A stretch of 64,000 nucleotides of DNA from positions 25,495,501 to 25,559,500 of the forward strand of contig CM049408.1 of the NCBI GenBank assembly GCA_026929865.2. The letters run 5' to 3'. Shown in pieces: positions 1-10,765 of this stretch. The DNA comes from Hyperoplus lanceolatus (taxonomy: Eukaryota > Chordata > Actinopteri > Uranoscopiformes > Ammodytidae). The first letter of the stretch is position 1; the number at the start of each line of letters is the position of its first letter. Both the position numbers and the translations under genes were made by a program. The notes under the pieces were generated by a model, which had not been told where the DNA came from, made no database searches, and saw nothing but the letters and a program-made list of their open reading frames with translations.

Positions 1-230
1 TTTCTAATCTGAATTTACTAAGTCCACAAAAGTGAAATCCCAAACACTGTCCAAACACTGTCTTACTTGCAAAAAGAAATTAGTAACTAGCAATGTTTCG
101 GTACTAGACCTTCATCTGGTTAACAATATGAACATGAAAATCAATGCTTATAGACCCTCAGAAAGTTGTATACAGGTAGAAATCATTGTCTACACTGCTC
201 TCACTCACCAAACCCTCCCTCTGTCCACAG

Positions 231-443
231 ATCAAAGCCTACCTGCTGTGCAGTAAGCTGCGTCCTGCCTACCTGCTTGCTGTGAAGCTGGAGCCCAGTC
301 GGGCCGGGCCGTTGGTCCAGGACGTCCTACAGGCCGCAGAGGGAGCGCAGGACTCTGTCATGCAGAACATCTGTCGCCAGTGGCTCTCTGAACACCTCAA
401 CAAGTCAACACAGCAGCGCCAGGGCAAGAACAACACCAGGTAA
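231..443 (+). CDS. zfyve26: zfyve26 (spastizin), last coding exon, partial gene
   Basis: The exon follows a strong acceptor (pyrimidine tract then cctctgtccacag, AG at 229-230). It encodes a 70-residue C-terminal piece starting IKAYLLCSKLRPAYLLAVKL and ending at TAA 441-443. It resembles the C-terminus of ZFYVE26, a large FYVE-domain protein that binds PI3P and acts in endolysosomal and autophagic-lysosome reformation and cytokinesis. Upstream exons lie outside the window; bases 1-230 are the preceding intron. Synteny supports the call: in human 14q24 ZFYVE26 lies beside RDH12 in this relative orientation. One oddity is that the TAA sits inside a donor-like string (CCAG|GTAAAG), so read-through splicing to a later exon is possible, but no matching downstream exon was seen. 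Family recognition is from memory of the C-terminus and from gene order. Confidence 0.8.
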   Translation: MKAYLLCSKLRPAYLLAVKLEPSRAGPLVQDVLQAAEGAQDSVMQNICRQWLSEHLNKSTQQRQGKNNTR

Positions 444-3273
444 AGTCACAAGATGGCTACCACAAAGGAATACAGGTACAGCACTTAAGAAGGATGAGGC
501 GAAAAATAAGAAGATCCAGGATTTTTCTCATGTTATGCAGTTCCAGAAAATGTACGGGAAACGATTGATAAACCATCAGATAAATATGACTTCACATATA
601 TCAGTGGAAATATCTAGAAAATGTTGTTACTGTTGTTACGGACTTCCTAACGAATCACCGCCGTGCTTTACATCCTGGAAATACTTCGCTTTTTTCACAT
701 CCTTACAGTATTTGAGAGAAATGTGACTCTTAACTCTATTACATGACAAAGTCCCTACCTGCAATGCGAAGAGATATAGTGGTTATTACAAAATATAAGC
801 ATATCTGTAACTCATTATTTGACTAATGTTAATCTCCTACCTCAGCCAAAAGGGAAAATATCTACAAGTGAGTGGAAGGCCTCTGACAAAATGTGTTTAT
901 TTTTTTTTATTTTTTTTTTTCATATTTATGTCTTTATTGTCTCTGTGTGTGGATAAGGTTTGTACCTCCGCCAAAAAATGGTACATGTTGGATCCTTGAA
1001 AGAAACTGAAAAATCTTGTTTTACCTGATATTGTATCGCACATTTTACGGCCAGCCTTCAGGGTATATTCCCTTTTGGTAAGGGAAATTAATATCGCACA
1101 GAATTTTCGGGCATTTAAGGATGTTGTTGCGAAAATTGCAAGAAACAGAAAAAGTTTAAGGTTGGATACAGAAAGGGACACACTTATACATCAAGTTAAT
1201 TTAATGAAATCATCTCTTTAGCCTTCTTTCTAGCCATTAGTTTTGTCTATCGGTGGCTGGTTTTTATGTCTCCTAATGTGTTTCCTGTGTCGCTAACTTT
1301 AAATCAAAAGACTTGACACATCTTTCTGACAATTTCTAATATGTAGTGATTAAATCACACACATTACGAGTCAAATAATGTTTAAAAAGGGATTTAACTT
1401 TTGCCATATTTTTTTTTTTTTTTTTCATAAACCTACATCTTGGTCAAGATAATTGCATTGTCACCACAAAATGTGTTTTTTTGAGTAAATTTACCTGACA
1501 TTCACTTATGTTGCTGAAGCTGCCTTTTCAATGATACTAGATGTGTATTTCAGGACATAGTGTGTTACTGCACTGGTCTGAAAACTGACAAATATTACTG
1601 TGATAATACGCGATGATAGGCAAGAGATGAAAAAAAAAGAAAATCCTTTTGAGATGCATCCATCTGACATTCTTGTACTCTAATCCTCCTTAACCCAGAC
1701 TGTTCTCATCACTGCCGCACTTTATACTGAGTATGAGTTACTTCTTTTGGTAAAAATTGTATAAAAAAAATCAAGTGAATAATGAAATGCAGTAACTGCT
1801 TTTGATGATATAGAGACAAATGATTTTGAAATGTAATTGATTTCTCCATCACCTGTAATATAAAATTAAAAAATAATTTAAAAAATGTTTAAAATATGGA
1901 ACTTATTGCTGCCCAGTTACTTGACATGAGGGGAAAAGTTTGACTTTTGAGAAATGTGCCTCTTTCTTCCCTTTAGTTAGAAGTTAGTTAGTGAGTTGGA
2001 TTTTTTGAGAGATTAGTCCTGACACTAAAATATAAAATTATTGCCACTAGCGGGCTAACTACTCTACTCAAACTCAACTTGTATATAAAGCACACAACAG
2101 TGTACCAAAGAGCTGTACTGTGTAAATAACAAAAGCTATAAAAAAAGACTTGTGTAGCAGACAAAGAAGAAGCATACATACAGACATAAGGTTGTGTCAT
2201 GCTCTAACCTGACTCATGGCGAGAATGTAAATAAGGAAATTTCTCATAGAATCAAACTTTTCCTCCAACAGCTGTGATCATTTGTTCTGTGTGGTGATTG
2301 TGCAAAGAATTGCTACAAGCACACTTATAGTAATATTTCTGTTTATTTACATCATATGTAAACATTCAACTCTTAACATGAATGTAAGTGTAGTAAAAGG
2401 CATGTTTCACTCGTATAAAACACGTAATGTAAAGTCTTGGCAACGTTGTATGTGAATGCTGAGAGTAAGGGAGATCCTCATGAATGTAAAACTGCAGTTT
2501 ATTCCAGGAATGTGGAGTTTTTGGCGATGCAGAATGGAAAAATCCTTATGCAAATATGGCAACGACATGATTCTAAATAATCTCGGATTTGGTTAAAATA
2601 GAAAAAAAACTTTTCTCTTATTCTAAATTGAGTACAATTATTTATCACAAAATACAGTTAAGCAATTAAAGCAGTAATATTGGCTCAGACTGATGCTGAT
2701 CTAATGATAGTTTACAATTAATTAATTTATTTATTTTTGTCTTCCTGGAAACACCGTAAGAACCCCTGCAATTGTTTAGAAATGCTGTCACAAAAGTCAA
2801 GCAATTTTAGCTGCAAAGTCTTGAACCTAAAAAAAAAAAAGGAAAACAAATCTGGATATTTGATAAAGATGCTGGTCATTTACCCTGGCTTGACCTTTCA
2901 CAGTATCCTACAGCATTGCAATACATCAAGTTGCTTTTTTGCTTATCACTGTATATTTACATAGTGTCACAAAAATATATAGAGTCAAAAAGTTATTTGT
3001 GGTTACATGATAATAAAATTAAGTGATTTTGGCATTAAAGAGCTGTTGTGGAGCACCAAAACACTCAAGTTATTATAACGTAATTACTGCATTATTATTA
3101 CACAAAAAAGCAACTTCACATGATAGTACCTCTTACAGTATAACCTGACAGCTTATTAGGTAAGAAAAAACGTCTTGTACAGAACATCGAAACCAGAATG
3201 AAATGAATGATAAACAGAAAAGTATAAGGAACTCCTTTGAGAGCTGAGATAGATGGTGCTTTAAAAAGTTGTC
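444..3273. other. Intergenic: zfyve26 3' UTR and tail-to-tail spacer
   Basis: This AT-rich stretch of about 2.8 kb lies between the convergent zfyve26 (+) and retinol dehydrogenase (-) stop codons. It should contain both 3' UTRs. For the minus-strand gene, tttattt runs near 2344 and 2722-2736 read as AATAAA-type signals on the minus strand and are candidate poly(A) sites. Only short, unconserved-looking open frames occur. I recognise no gene, RNA or clear transposon here. Confidence 0.6.
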
Positions 3274-6200
3274 TCAGTCCCACTCGATACCAAGAAGCTC
3301 ACAGCTGACGTCCCACAGTTTCTTAGACGTCTCCTCGCTTCTCCCCTGTGGGGCTACGAAGGCAGGGGCGCAGTCACTGAAATAAAAGGATGATTGATAA
3401 TGAATAAGGAAGTCTTATGATGGTGTGAGTCATCGCTCATGGGTGCAGCTATCTCATTTATCCCTGACCTTGTGCATTGTGATAACGTTTAGTCATCATA
3501 TCTATTTTATCTGTCCACGCTTTTGCGAAGGGCTGGAACAAGTAAGTGCTTTTTCATGTTTGAGCTCTTTGAAGATTAGTGTTTGATTACAAAAGATAGA
3601 GATAACAAGACAGAACAATTAAGAGTAATTGTCTTTTCTGCCCTACAGTAAATGTACATGTCCAGTTATTTTCATTTCTGGCAACTGATTCTAGACAAAA
3701 TAAAATTGAATACAATTAAGGAATGTAAAGAAACGAAAGGTACAGCCACCCTTATGAGAGTTAAAACAAGCTGGAACATGTCTAACCAAAATTTAATGGC
3801 TCTGAAATCCTCAGGGTACTTTCCCCCATGTCATTATAGAAACCCATACACAGCCTTAAAAATGAATTTCCATTCAATGTGATACACATATTCTAGTTCC
3901 AGTTCCAGTTCCATTCAGAAAACATTGTAACAACTTTTGTGATAACCTGACTGAAACATTACTCAATGGCTTACAAATGGCTTCTACACAAACACAACTT
4001 GATACCTCATGTAACACTTCCCTCGAGATGTTAAAATATATCCATTATAATTGCATCCAGTTTGATTAAAATCAATTAAATAACACATTATCGTCCCCTT
4101 CAGGAAACTTGTATTCGACACCGGAACTGAAAAACTTAGCTGCACTTATAATAGTGGAAAAAGTGAAAAATGTCTAGTTTGTTGGTACCGACCTGAAGTG
4201 TTTCCCAGAGATTGAGTGCAGTTCCTCTGCCACGGCGCAGTACAGGCTGGTCTGTGCTCCTTCCTTTGGGGTTTTCAGGAACACGGAGAAGACGCTGAAG
4301 AATATGGTCATGAGCGTCGAGTGTCTGGTCAGGTCGGAGTTGACCGTCCCGGGGTGGACTGAGTTCACCGTCACATTGGTGCCTGTGAGGACGACAGGAC
4401 TGAATCACTATGGGAGACATTTTGATTTACTGGAAAATACTGTTGCTTTGTACCGTATATTTTTCCACGCTTAGGTTAAACGTCTCTATGTGCTTTGTTT
4501 GCTTTTCCTTGAAACAAATTTCATTAACTGACATTTTAGGTAAAACATATATTCTTCTGTCTATTTTAACATTTTACTTCCAACAGTATCTTAAGACTTT
4601 TACTTACAACGTGCAGAGCATAGTCTGTTAATTTCTTGAAATACTGAGTAAATATTAAAGCTTTAGTGCGTAACTTTTTCATATGATAAATCCCAAGAAA
4701 AGCCAAGGAAGTGTTTCAGTTGTTGATTCTACAGCTATGTAAAAAAACCTGGACGTACAGCAGAAGGTATAAAATCCATGCCTGATCACCGAAGGCTTAC
4801 CTCATGTAGATGCGTAGACAGTGTTGTTGTAATTACTCAGAATTCCTCATGGGGGCAACTGAAGTTATGCACTATAGCTTTAATTTATTTTTGTGCACTA
4901 CATGGTCTTGAAACACTACATCCGCCGCTGGTTAGGTCAAGTTGTTGCATCACTAATCCTCTCTCTGTTACTACTCTGTTTGCCAAGGTGAAGCTGAACA
5001 CCTGTCCGTTCTCCCACGTTTGTTTCTATGTGTATTTCTGTGTTGTTTACCTCTGAGTCTACGCGCTAGCTCTCTGGCAAAGAGCACGTTTGCCAGTTTG
5101 CTCTGGCAGTACGCCAGGCCGCTGTTGTAGCTTCCCTGGCTGTGGAGGTCGTGGAAACGGATCCAGCCGAAGTTGTGTGCCAGAGACGAGACCACGATGA
5201 TCCGGGCCGGCGAGCTGCGCTTCAGCTGCCCGATAAGGAGGTATGTCAACAGGAAGTGCCCTGACGGAGGTAAGGAATGTGTACGGTCAGTGGTGATTCT
5301 TATCAGACTTACTGCGATGTATCAGACAGTGTCATAATTAAACACATTTAGCTAACTTTCATATATTGTAGATTCATTACATATAAAGTGAAATAGTTTA
5401 AGCATTTTTTATTTATTTTTTTACTTGACTAATCAAAAAAAGAAAAGGAGTTTTAAAAAGCTACTGATATGTTGACCTTCGGAAAAGCACTCAAAACTTG
5501 GTCGGGCTCCTTTTGCACAAATTTCTGCATCATGCAGTGCTGCATTACACATCTTAAAATATCAATATTATTTACAGATACTGTATTTTTGATTTAATGT
5601 ATCTTAAAATGATCAACATTTTAAAAAAAAGACTTGAAATATTTCACTTTCCGGTAATGAATCTAAAATATATAAAAGTTGTTCTTGATTAGGCTGATTA
5701 ACTGGCCATGAAATGTTGTGGTCAAAAGGGCGAATCAATCAGTTAATCCTTCAGGTGTTCGGCCCTTCTTTAAGCTGTGATTTATTCATCCATTTTGAGG
5801 AAACTTCAACTCTGTCTCACCCAAGTGATTGACTCCGATGTGCATCTCGAAGCCATCAATTGTTTTTGTGTAGGGACACATCATCACCCCGGCGTTGTTG
5901 ATGAGGATGTGAAGCTGGTTGACCTCTGAAGAAGAAACATGTCACACAAATAAAAACATGGCCGCTAAGATGAATAAACAAGTCACAACAAATCAATCGG
6001 GGCTCTGAAGGTACAGTAGAAGTTAGTATCACACATCTACGCTGCGTTTACCTTTAAGGAATTCCTGTGCGAAGGCTCGTATAGAGCAGGTGTCTGCCAG
6101 GTCCAGCTCTCTGACCTCCACTTGTGCTTTAGAATACGAAGCTCGTATACTGGCCGCGGCCTCCTCTCCTTTCTCTGTGTCTCTGACCGCCATTATCACC

Positions 6201-8130
6201 CGAGCCCCTGTTGTACGAGGAACAAGCTGTGGTTAAACTATGAACAAATAACACCGCATTTATTCACAGAGGAGAGGATAGCTGGTTCTTCTGTCACATT
6301 TTGCTGCGTTAAGCCATTTATTGAAGGTGATCTCTGGTCAGTGATGTAGGATTGAGCTCCTTTAAAGTGAGAGCGAAGCAGCGGTTAAACCATGAAGAAA
6401 TCAGGCACTATGTTAAGTCACAGTGGAGTGGACATAAGTTGATTATTTATTGAAGGTGATCTTTCATTTAGGCTTGTTGGTCAGTGATTCAGGTGATAGC
6501 TCGTCGTAATGAGCTTGATAGACACTGAGTTACCGTGAGAGGAGAATGTACACTTAATTTCTTAGCTTTATAATACAACAACTGTAGCAATGTTTGAGCA
6601 AACCAGATTATTGGGTTTGTTTTAAATACATATGTTTTGATATCAGTTTACCGCTAGTCATTCAAGGAATATATTATTTGCAAAAATGTCCTGTTATGAA
6701 TTTGTAGCCATGCCCCTCTAATATCCACTGCACTTTCCTGATACCTCTAATGGACTAAGGCAATAGATATTTTTACGTAACACAACAACGTAAGTAGGAT
6801 CCATTTTGATTTGTAATAGGAGGTAAGACACAGATTTGACTAATAACATTAACGATGGCTCTGTTCCGTTCTACTGTCCCTGTAAACCATGACAGTGTGA
6901 CAATAATATGGAATGCGCTGCAACAGGACCGAGACTGAAGCAGCTAAATGGAATTCAGCCATTCATAATCTTATTATTCACAGCCAAGTGATTGGGTCAG
7001 AGCAATAATCCAGTACCATTGTTTAGTGAGTTTTAAGAGAATCATATTTTGGTATTCTTTGTGATCATATAACATCAAGTTATAAAATGAAGTAGGACAC
7101 ATTGAGAATTTATTTATACTAAGGGTTTTTGTCTCAGGGCAAATTTCATTGTAAAACTGAACATCTGCTTTTTTAATCTTATTTATTTACTAGCACCATG
7201 TACAAAATTAATTCAACTTAAACAATGCATAGAGATGTTTTGTACCAGATTTAGCTTCTAACTAATTTCCATCTGTAGTCCCCGGGGAGGTGAGCAGAAA
7301 CAACAGCAACATACAAACATACCTATAGTCTCTACTACAAATGGACAAACACTGTTTAGATAGCACACACCCACATAATTACACAAGGGCACACACAGAC
7401 ACACACATTGTATTAAATAATTCATTCAAAGTTATAAAATGTGTAGTTGTTGTCAGAGCAAAGCTATTGTTCGCAAGACTGGATACTTAAGATCCATTTT
7501 TTAACCTCACAGGACAAAATATGGAAATCTTTGCAGGCTGTCATATTGTCAGGGAGCTTACTCCATTCTCTCATTGCTTTAAAAGGACTAAGCACATTGT
7601 GCGAATATTACATTTATTTATTATGATATGGTATATTAAATATTGTTAGAGTTATAGTGTGTGGGGGCAACATAAGTTGTGTAGGCTACTTCAGCTTTTA
7701 AGCAGTGGACACTATTTCAGCTTTTTGGGACATTATGTGTGTAAAGAGGTGCTGTGCTGTGTATTTGAATGTAATAGCAAAAATAAAATTCACCTCGCAT
7801 TGCCAGGTCCAGGGCGGTCTCCTTCCCAATCCCTGTGTTGGCTCCAGTGATGAGGGCCGTCTTCCCTTCCAGTTGAGCTGAGGACCTGCACACTCCTCCT
7901 GCTGCATACTTTCTGTTAACACACAATGATTCATGTCTATTATTGTGATTATTAATATTACATGTTTTTGTTTATGGGTTTTGGGAGAATCTGTAGAACG
8001 AAGCTTCACATGGCAAACTGTACTTCTGGAAGAAGCTAAGCTTCATATCTATAGGCCTACCGTTTTGTCATGGAAGGTGAAGTTCAGTATGTATCTATCA
8101 ATCCATCCAACCACTCTATCTCACTCTCTT

Positions 8131-8168
<38 letters not shown>

Positions 8169-9971
8169 CTCTCAAAAAGGGATTTCAGTCAAATAAAAAG
8201 GTATTTCAGCAGGTGAAAGCATGTGAATGTTATCAAGTCATTCGGAGGCAGAAACAACCTTTCAATAGGACTAGGAATAGAATAAGCATGCTGATGATAA
8301 TGCATATTCCTAGGGATAATACACTGTGTGCACAATTATTATGCAAGTTGTATTTTTGAGGATTAATTCCATTATTGAACAACTACAGTGCTCTCGGTCA
8401 ATCCAAAATGTTAATGAACCTAAACCTGAATGTTTACGAAAGTAAAAGTGAGGTTTTGTCTTACGGGAATATATATATATATATGTTTTGCTATTATTAG
8501 GCAACTATTAGTATGCAGAATTATTATGCAACTAAATAAAAAAACTAAAATTTTCCCATCTCACTTGTTTATTTTCATCTGTGAAGGAAATCAGTACACC
8601 TCTCGGAACAGTATCTGGGAGGCTGTGGTTGCTGCTGCACAAAAAGTTGATCGTCAACAGATCAAGAAACTGACAGACTCCATGAATGGAAGGCTTGTGA
8701 CAGTTATTGAAAAGAAGGGTGGCTATATTGGTCGCTGATTTATTTTTTATTTTTTTACATGTCGGAAATAATTCTGCATACTAATAGTTGCCTAATAATA
8801 GCAAAACATAGGCTATATATATTCTCGTAAGAAAGACAAAACCTCACTTTTACTTTCGTAAACATTCAGGTTTAGGTTCATTAACATTTTGGATTGACCG
8901 AGAGCACTGTAGTTGTTCAATAATGAAATTAATCCTCAAAAATACAACTTGCCTAATAATTGTGCACACAGTGTAGCAAAGGAGATAATGTCTTTATCTC
9001 ATACAGAAGCCATCCATAAATCATGTCAATTAGTAGTTTCCCAATATAAACAAGTATATAAGATGCCGTCAATGTCACGCCTGATTACACTGAACACAAG
9101 AAACATTAAAGTTTTAAAAGATGTATCTTTGCTATTACAGCGGACACATGGTCATGTATATTTGATGCATCTATGTATGTTTGTATCCATGACAGTTTGT
9201 TCCTGGTAAACGCAGCTGTGTGGCCTATAACTTGACAGACATCCCTTTTTGGCAGGCGATCACTTTTTGGCACCACACACACACACACACACACCAGTCA
9301 GTAGCAGTTCTGTCCTCATTTTGATTGGACATATGGACAGAAGCCTTGGCTTAATTATTCATAGAGAAACTTGGATAACGACCATGTCAGAGCGTAGGCT
9401 TCTACATAACGTAGTCGTACGACCCACGTTACTGACCAGCGCCGCCCTCCACAACCAATAGGTATGTGTGAGTAAACGCACACGGATATAACCCCTCCTA
9501 CGCTCAGCCCCCTGATTGGCCCGAGCCGCTCGCTTCAGATGCATGTCTCACGTCACGGTTCACCCCTGTGTGCAAAAACTCCCACAAGCTCCATCTCCAT
9601 CATTTTCTGTATCAATGATTTTTCTGCTTTAGAAAATCAGCCGGCGTCGAGTTATACAATAGGACACGCAGGCCTACATTAATTATGTTAACATGGCGAT
9701 CAGCTGTGTAAAGAGGGGAGGACAGTGTTTTTTAATTATGTATCTTTATATAGGCTATATAATGGAAATGAAGCCCATCGTTATAACTGCATCAGTGCAC
9801 TGGTATGCCCTGCATGATAACCAAGTGGCAGCCCACTCGTGATGTGCAGCTAAATGAGAGTAGCCTCAATATTGAAAGTGTATTTAGCTGCGCTTACCTT
9901 ATATGTGGTGCAAATGAAATCACCAGTAACGTCACCGCTCCGAGGCCCGCGACGATGACTAAAAGCAACAT
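3274..9971 (-). CDS. rdh12: Retinol dehydrogenase 11/12-like, complete, 7 coding exons
   Basis: Exons on the minus strand are 9898-9971, 7794-7912, 6052-6207, 5821-5925, 5051-5260, 4193-4382 and 3274-3376, all with GT-AG borders. They total 957 bp, giving 318 aa, the size of RDH11/RDH12. The protein is a classical short-chain dehydrogenase/reductase. It has an N-terminal hydrophobic anchor (residues 1-20), the cofactor loop TGANTGIG (47-54), NNAG (126-129), catalytic Ser near 176-177 and Tyr202-x3-Lys206 in YCQSK. The C-terminus [13 protein letters not shown] is diagnostic of the RDH11-14 branch. Known members use NADPH to interconvert retinaldehyde and retinol at the ER membrane. Sequence details are mixed (APHIRK and [11 protein letters not shown] look RDH11-like). 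Position and strand beside zfyve26 match RDH12, so the symbol rests on synteny. An in-frame upstream ATG at 10089-10091 adds 40 residues but is rejected because it precedes the anchor. Confidence 0.93.
4659..4879. mobile_element. Short MITE flanked by TTAA, in an rdh12 intron
   Basis: The ends are inverted repeats: AGCTTTAGTGCGTAACTTTT on the left and the complement of GAAGTTATGCACTATAGCT on the right. TTAA lies immediately outside on both sides (4655-4658 and 4880-4883). A TTAA target duplication is the hallmark of piggyBac-type insertion. The element is 221 bp and has no coding capacity, so it would be non-autonomous. Confidence 0.7.
6228..6490. repeat. Imperfect tandem duplication in an rdh12 intron
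   Basis: Two blocks in the same order recur about 130-150 bp apart. The first is gtggttaaactatgaa near 6230 against gcggttaaaccatgaa near 6381. The second is ttattgaaggtgatct followed by tggtcagtgat at 6318-6347, against the same words at 6448-6488. It looks like an old local duplication in the intron just upstream of the 6052-6207 exon. Confidence 0.55.
8113..8173. repeat. (CT)n microsatellite
   Basis: A nearly pure CT tract with a TTCT interruption lies in rdh12 intron 1. The apparent reading frames through it are low-complexity artefacts. Confidence 0.9.
8322..8973 (+). mobile_element. Tc1/mariner-like element with ~200 bp inverted repeats
   Basis: Bases 8322 to about 8520 and about 8775 to 8973 are long, near-identical inverted repeats starting CACTGTGTGCACAATTATTA, with TA on each side (8320-8321, 8974-8975). 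The ~250 bp core holds a plus-strand frame (about 8584-8738). It ends [20 protein letters not shown] then GGYIGR and a stop, which resembles the C-terminus of a Tc1/mariner-type transposase. The catalytic part is missing, so this is an internally deleted, non-autonomous copy. It lies in intron 1 of the retinol dehydrogenase gene. Confidence 0.88.
9276..9294. repeat. (AC)n microsatellite
   Basis: A short AC dinucleotide run in intron 1 of the retinol dehydrogenase gene. Confidence 0.85.
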
Positions 9972-9999
9972 CACACCGCGGGATGTGCGCCTTTTCTGT

Positions 10000-10765
10000 C
10001 TCCTCCAGCAGAACGCTGCTCCTCTGTGGACAGAACAGCTGATGTCAAAGCAAAAAGGGGCGCAGAATAGAGCGCGCGCGCACTGAATCATGGGATTTGT
10101 ATAGCCTGCTGAACTGAGGGTCTTTAATTATTTTATGCAAATTCATATAAACATTGTAAGCTTTGTTTTTATTTACACGTTGGTTGTACGGTTTTTAAAA
10201 AGCAATTTGGGATAGGGAAAATTTAATTTATTTTTTGTGACAACAGGATATTAACAATCTTAACAATAAATTAGTAAAACAAAACAAAATGTTACACTCA
10301 AGAGGTAAAAACTTTAATTATTAAAAAAAATCCTGTGGCTTAAACTATTTATTATTAGGTAGTAACTTAGACTTTATATAAAAGAGGGTAATAGTAGTGT
10401 TTAAAACGCCATTTCCCAGAAGGTTTTCCCGTGAAAGCTGCCTGATTTCTGCCTGAATACAATGACTATAAAATGTGCTTTCTTCCCTCGTTTGCAACCA
10501 GATTTAGCGTTATTTTCATGTTTATTCTATGAAGAATGTTCTATCACAAACACTTAATTGTCTAATAAAATAAATATAGAGAAACATGTTTGTTTTATTT
10601 TCGGTCAGGAGTTTCCGTCTCTAGATCACGAGGACCATAATGCGGAAAGGTCCCGGGGATCTGATTATAATCAAAGCGAAAACCACAGGATTGTGACAGT
10701 AATTACTGCTGTATTTTGACAGAAAAAATTATTTTCTGAAGAAAAGGGCAGCGGTAAAGGCAATA
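10000..10765. promoter_or_regulatory. Shared divergent promoter region of rdh12 and vti1b
   Basis: The two start codons face away from each other 795 bp apart (rdh12 ATG at 9971 reading left, vti1b ATG at 10766 reading right). GC-rich segments lie next to each start: gcgcgcgcgcac near 10072-10082 on the rdh12 side, and gcggaaaggtcccgggg near 10639-10656, with a GGAA ETS-type core, on the vti1b side. Bases 10090-10600 between them are AT-rich with no recognised gene. No TATA box is convincing. The assignment as a bidirectional promoter is inferred from spacing and orientation. Confidence 0.5.

Noticed and set aside
9969-10091. Upstream in-frame ATG extending the retinol dehydrogenase by 40 residues
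   Set aside because: The extra residues (Cys/Arg-rich) precede the hydrophobic anchor, unlike the family, while the ATG at 9971 gives exactly 318 aa.
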